A stretch of 64,000 nt of DNA, taken from the NCBI GenBank assembly GCA_903939115.1, contig CAJAFV010000062.1, positions 62,001-126,000 on the forward strand, read 5' to 3'. Shown in pieces: positions 61,117 to 64,000 of the stretch. A program made the position numbers and the translations under genes. How positions within the stretch are numbered: position 1 is the stretch's first letter; the number at the start of each line of letters is the position of its first letter. The notes below the pieces were generated by a model. The model was not told the origin of the DNA. It saw nothing but the letters and a program-made list of their open reading frames with translations, and did not search any database. Origin of the DNA: an uncultured Geobacteraceae bacterium. Its GTDB lineage: Bacteria; Desulfobacterota; Desulfuromonadia; Geobacterales; Pseudopelobacteraceae.

Positions 61117-61835
61117 TGGCCAAACTGGGACTTAATGTTGATCACATAGCGACCGTCCGTCAGGCACGTGGCGGCGTTGAACCGGATCCTGTCACTGCTG
61201 CCGCAATCGGCGAGATGGCCGGGGCCGAAGGAATAACGATTCACTTGCGTGAGGACCGGCGTCATATCCAGGATCGTGACCTCGAAATATTGCGCCGTAC
61301 GGTAAAAAGTAAACTCAACCTTGAGATGGCAGCGACACAGGAAATGGTGCGCATAGCCCTCTCCATCAAGCCGGAACAGGTGACTCTGGTTCCAGAAAAA
61401 CGTCAGGAGCTTACCACTGAAGGGGGCCTTGATGTTATCGTTAATGCCAAACAGATTACCGATACCGTTAAGCGACTAAAAGATGGCGGTATTATCGTCA
61501 GTCTGTTTGTCGATCCGAATCAGGAACAGATCAAGGCGGCAAAAAAAACTGATACCGATTATATTGAAATTCATACCGGTGCTTATGCTGAAGCGGTCAG
61601 TTGGGACGAACAGCAGCACGAACTTGAACATATCGACACGGCTATCAAACTGGCCCGCAAGGTAGGTATGGGGGTGAATGCCGGTCATGGACTGAATTAT
61701 GTGAATATCAAAGCAATTGCTGCGCTCGGTGGCATCGAGGAATATAACATCGGTCACTCCATTATTGCCCGGGCCATGCTGGTTGGATTAGACCGGGCGG
61801 TGCGCGACATGGTTGAACTGCTCAAATACGCATGA
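61116..61835 (+). CDS. pdxJ: pyridoxine 5'-phosphate synthase
   Basis: A 239-residue TIM-barrel enzyme: [81 protein letters not shown]. It condenses 1-deoxyxylulose-5-phosphate with aminoacetone-3-phosphate to PNP in vitamin B6 synthesis. Full length. It overlaps glmM by one base and acpS by four. Confidence 0.96.
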   Translation: MAKLGLNVDHIATVRQARGGVEPDPVTAAAIGEMAGAEGITIHLREDRRHIQDRDLEILRRTVKSKLNLEMAATQEMVRIALSIKPEQVTLVPEKRQELTTEGGLDVIVNAKQITDTVKRLKDGGIIVSLFVDPNQEQIKAAKKTDTDYIEIHTGAYAEAVSWDEQQHELEHIDTAIKLARKVGMGVNAGHGLNYVNIKAIAALGGIEEYNIGHSIIARAMLVGLDRAVRDMVELLKYA

Positions 61836-62209
61836 TCTACGGGATCGGAACTGATATCGTCGCTATAGAGCGCTTCCAGCGTTTTATTGATACAGACAAT
61901 TCTGCGCTCATTGAACGGCTTTTTACGCCCGCTGAACGTTCTCGCTGCGAGAAGAGAAAAGATGCTGCCTCCTGTCTAGCGGCACGATTTGCGGCGAAAG
62001 AAGCCTTTTTGAAGGCACTTGGATCCGGGCTGCGGGATGGTCTCTCCTGGCAGGACATGGAAGTGTTAAACGATATATTGGGAAAGCCGGATTTGAAGCT
62101 TTCCGGCAAGGCGGCAGAACTGTTTCAGGCTAATGGGTTGATGCGGGTGCATCTGTCGCTTTCTCATGACGGCGGTCATGCAATTGCAATGGTTGTAGTG
62201 GAGTCATAG
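61832..62209 (+). CDS. acpS: holo-[acyl-carrier-protein] synthase
   Basis: A 125-residue AcpS that transfers 4'-phosphopantetheine from CoA to acyl carrier protein. Motifs are [14 protein letters not shown] (Mg-binding Asp) and [15 protein letters not shown], with [16 protein letters not shown] at the C-terminus. The length is typical. It overlaps pdxJ by four bases and is followed without a gap by the nnr gene. Confidence 0.95.
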   Translation: MIYGIGTDIVAIERFQRFIDTDNSALIERLFTPAERSRCEKRKDAASCLAARFAAKEAFLKALGSGLRDGLSWQDMEVLNDILGKPDLKLSGKAAELFQANGLMRVHLSLSHDGGHAIAMVVVES

Positions 62210-63763
62210 ATGAGAGTGATCAGCGCAGAAACAATGCAGGAAATTGACCGGCAGGCCATCATGGAGTACGGTATTCCGGGCCTGCAGTTAATGGAAAGTG
62301 CCGGGCACAGTTGTGTTGAAGAGATAATCGCCGGGTTTGGAGCCTTCAGGCGCTGCGTTGTCATGGCCGGAAAAGGCAACAATGGCGGCGATGGCTACGT
62401 AATAGCCCGTCTCCTTGGAGCAAAAGGGTGGCGTGTTAAAGTTATTATCCTTGCTGATCGTGAACAGATCAGTGGAGATGCGGCGACAAACCTGGAAATG
62501 CTTTCGAACTCTGTGGTACATTACTCTGCCGGTGAAGGTCAGTTGTCTGCTCAGTATGGAAAAGATATCCTTCAGGCTGACGTGATTGTCGACGCGCTTT
62601 TTGGTACCGGATTGCGGAGTACTGTCAGCGGCACCTACCTGGAAGCGATCGAATTGATGAATACGTCAGGTCGTCCGATCGTTGCAGTCGACATTCCTTC
62701 CGGTATTGATGGATCAACCGGCCTTGTTCTGGGGGGCGCTGTCAGGGCAAATACTACCGTTACCTTTGCTTTTGCCAAATTGGGGCATGTACTCTACCCC
62801 GGTGCCGAATATACCGGTCGATTGGTTGTCGCTGATATCGGCATCCCGTTACCACTGATGGAAACGGCTTCCGGCTCTGATTTTCTGAATGAAGATACCG
62901 TGCGCCCGCTGCTGCAGCGAAGAGGTCGTCAGGCTCACAAGGGGCATTTTGGCCATTGCCTCATCATTGCAGGTTCCACCGGAAAAACTGGTGCCGCCGC
63001 CCTTTCAGCTAATAGTGCCGTACGGGCAGGTTCCGGACTGGTGACTCTGGCCGCAGCAGAACGTATTCATCACATTCTGGAGATGAAAACAACGGAAGTA
63101 ATGACCTTTCCGCTGCCCGATGCGGGGGGTGGCTATCTTACAGAAAGCGCCTTTCCGGACATCGAAACGCTCTGCGTCGACAAGGACGCCGTTGCAATAG
63201 GTCCCGGCCTTGATCGTCGCCAGGGGACGTCTGCTCTGGTACAGAAACTTGTTGAGATGGTTGACCTGCCGCTGGTTATCGACGCAGATGGTTTGAATGC
63301 CCTGGCTGAAGACATAACTGTATTAAAGCGAAAAAGATCGAATCAGGTTATTCTCACGCCGCATCCGGGAGAGATGTCCCGCCTTACCGGCACTTCAGTT
63401 GCGGATGTTGAGTCTGCACGTATTTCGACCGCTCTGGAATTTGCGCGTAGCTACGACGTATTCGTCGTTCTTAAAGGTGCCCGGACCATTATTGCGTCTC
63501 CGACAGGAGAGGTGGCAATTAACGGCAGCGGCAATCCCGGCATGGCTACCGGCGGTATGGGTGATGTCCTGACCGGTATCATTGTCTCTCTGCTGGGGCA
63601 GGGGTACTCTGCGTGGGACACCTGTCGACTGGGGGTCTTCCTTCATGGTTATGCTGCTGATATGGTCGCTGACGAAAAAGGGGAAATCGGCTTAAATGCA
63701 ACTGATGTTCTTGAAAAACTGCCCTATTCCTGTAATACATTACTAAGGAGAATGCCATGCTGA
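62210..63763 (+). CDS. nnr: bifunctional NAD(P)HX epimerase/dehydratase
   Basis: A 517-residue YjeF fusion. The N-terminal epimerase (about 1-215) shows QEIDRQAIMEYGIPGLQLME, VMAGKGNNGGDGYVIARLL and DIPSGIDGSTG. The C-terminal dehydratase (about 225-505) shows KGHFGHCLIIAGSTGKTGAA, GPGLDR, LVIDADGLNAL, LTPHPGEMSRLTG, KGARTIIASPTG and GNPGMATGGMGDVLTG. It repairs hydrated NADH and NADPH. It starts immediately after the acpS stop. Confidence 0.95.
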   Translation: MRVISAETMQEIDRQAIMEYGIPGLQLMESAGHSCVEEIIAGFGAFRRCVVMAGKGNNGGDGYVIARLLGAKGWRVKVIILADREQISGDAATNLEMLSNSVVHYSAGEGQLSAQYGKDILQADVIVDALFGTGLRSTVSGTYLEAIELMNTSGRPIVAVDIPSGIDGSTGLVLGGAVRANTTVTFAFAKLGHVLYPGAEYTGRLVVADIGIPLPLMETASGSDFLNEDTVRPLLQRRGRQAHKGHFGHCLIIAGSTGKTGAAALSANSAVRAGSGLVTLAAAERIHHILEMKTTEVMTFPLPDAGGGYLTESAFPDIETLCVDKDAVAIGPGLDRRQGTSALVQKLVEMVDLPLVIDADGLNALAEDITVLKRKRSNQVILTPHPGEMSRLTGTSVADVESARISTALEFARSYDVFVVLKGARTIIASPTGEVAINGSGNPGMATGGMGDVLTGIIVSLLGQGYSAWDTCRLGVFLHGYAADMVADEKGEIGLNATDVLEKLPYSCNTLLRRMPC

Positions 63764-64000
63764 CCGTAGCCGATATAATGACCAAAGAGGTAGTTTCAAT
63801 AAAAGGAACAACAACCGTGCGCGAAATGGCCGGGATATTTGACACGATGCATTTCGGCACTCTTCCGGTCGTTGATGAAGTCGGCAATCTGACCGGAATT
63901 GTTACCGCATCCGATCTTGTCGAGCAGGACCGGCCACTGCATATGCCGACGGTCATATCTCTTTTTGACTGGATCATACCGCTGGAAGGAGAAGGCGCCC
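63757..64000 (+). CDS. CBS-domain protein (partial, cut by the window end)
   Basis: The frame from ATG 63757 (MLTVADIMTKEVVSIKGTTT) encodes a CBS domain, with GTLPVVDEVGNLTGIVTASD as its end, and runs off the window. CBS pairs bind adenosine nucleotides and regulate other proteins. It has AAGGAG about 7 bases upstream and overlaps the end of nnr by seven bases. The downstream domains cannot be seen. Confidence 0.85.
   Translation, partial: MLTVADIMTKEVVSIKGTTTVREMAGIFDTMHFGTLPVVDEVGNLTGIVTASDLVEQDRPLHMPTVISLFDWIIPLEGEGA

Noticed and set aside
1-64000. CRISPR arrays or rRNA operons
   Set aside because: No regularly spaced direct repeats and no conserved rRNA segments were seen on reading the window.

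Overview
The window reads like a chromosome segment of a Desulfuromonadales/Geobacterales bacterium (Geobacter, Trichlorobacter or Pelobacter propionicus type). That placement is an inference. It rests on a 12-haem cytochrome c, an anaerobic Ni-CODH homologue, large PAS/PocR/GAF histidine kinases, and the order tilS-ftsH-folP-cdaA-glmM-pdxJ-acpS-nnr.

1-19218 (plus strand) is sulfur assimilation. After the tail of an M20 peptidase come a DsrE2 protein and cysE. Next is a set closely matching the protein-thiocarboxylate homocysteine pathway described in Wolinella: metY, two ThiS-like proteins, an E1-like hcyF, a JAMM protease hcyD, a siroheme sulfite reductase and a TusA protein. The sulfate importer (sbp, cysTWA) follows, then APS reductase (cysH), mnmA and ATP sulfurylase (cysD, cysN). 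In outline sulfate is imported, activated to APS, reduced to sulfite and then sulfide, and loaded on a carrier protein or on O-acetylserine/O-acetylhomoserine. Between sbp and cysT sits a block that is not standard for sulfate assimilation: a divergent carbon monoxide dehydrogenase CooS lacking one C-cluster cysteine and carrying a His-rich tail, plus an NMT1/SsuA-type ABC importer. This is the best candidate for an undescribed system.

19219-21410 is a gene graveyard: ArsR, receiver and ATPase fragments and a 55-aa zinc-ribbon gene. It also holds a complete-looking second tmRNA gene. 21411-34773 (minus strand) is a run of signalling genes: histidine kinases, a CheY-like regulator, a CheD-HDOD fusion and CheR, with no CheB. 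One hybrid kinase is split by a one-base frameshift. 35476-36867 is an orphan MocR regulator.

37286-44955 is a 7.7-kb integrative element inserted at the 3' end of the main ssrA gene and bounded by a 23-bp repeat. It carries a tyrosine integrase, AlpA, a RepA-like ATPase, small ORFs, an integrase/IS66 chimera and a HigBA-type pair whose toxin is frameshifted. The host tmRNA (44933-45286), a 12-haem cytochrome and smpB follow on the minus strand.

46934-64000 (plus strand) is core metabolism: glgP, rarA, an SRPBCC protein, pfkA, a Uma2 nuclease, corA, a small membrane protein, tilS, ftsH, folP, cdaA, glmM, pdxJ, acpS, nnrE/D and a CBS-domain protein cut by the window edge. No rRNA, canonical tRNA or CRISPR array was seen.
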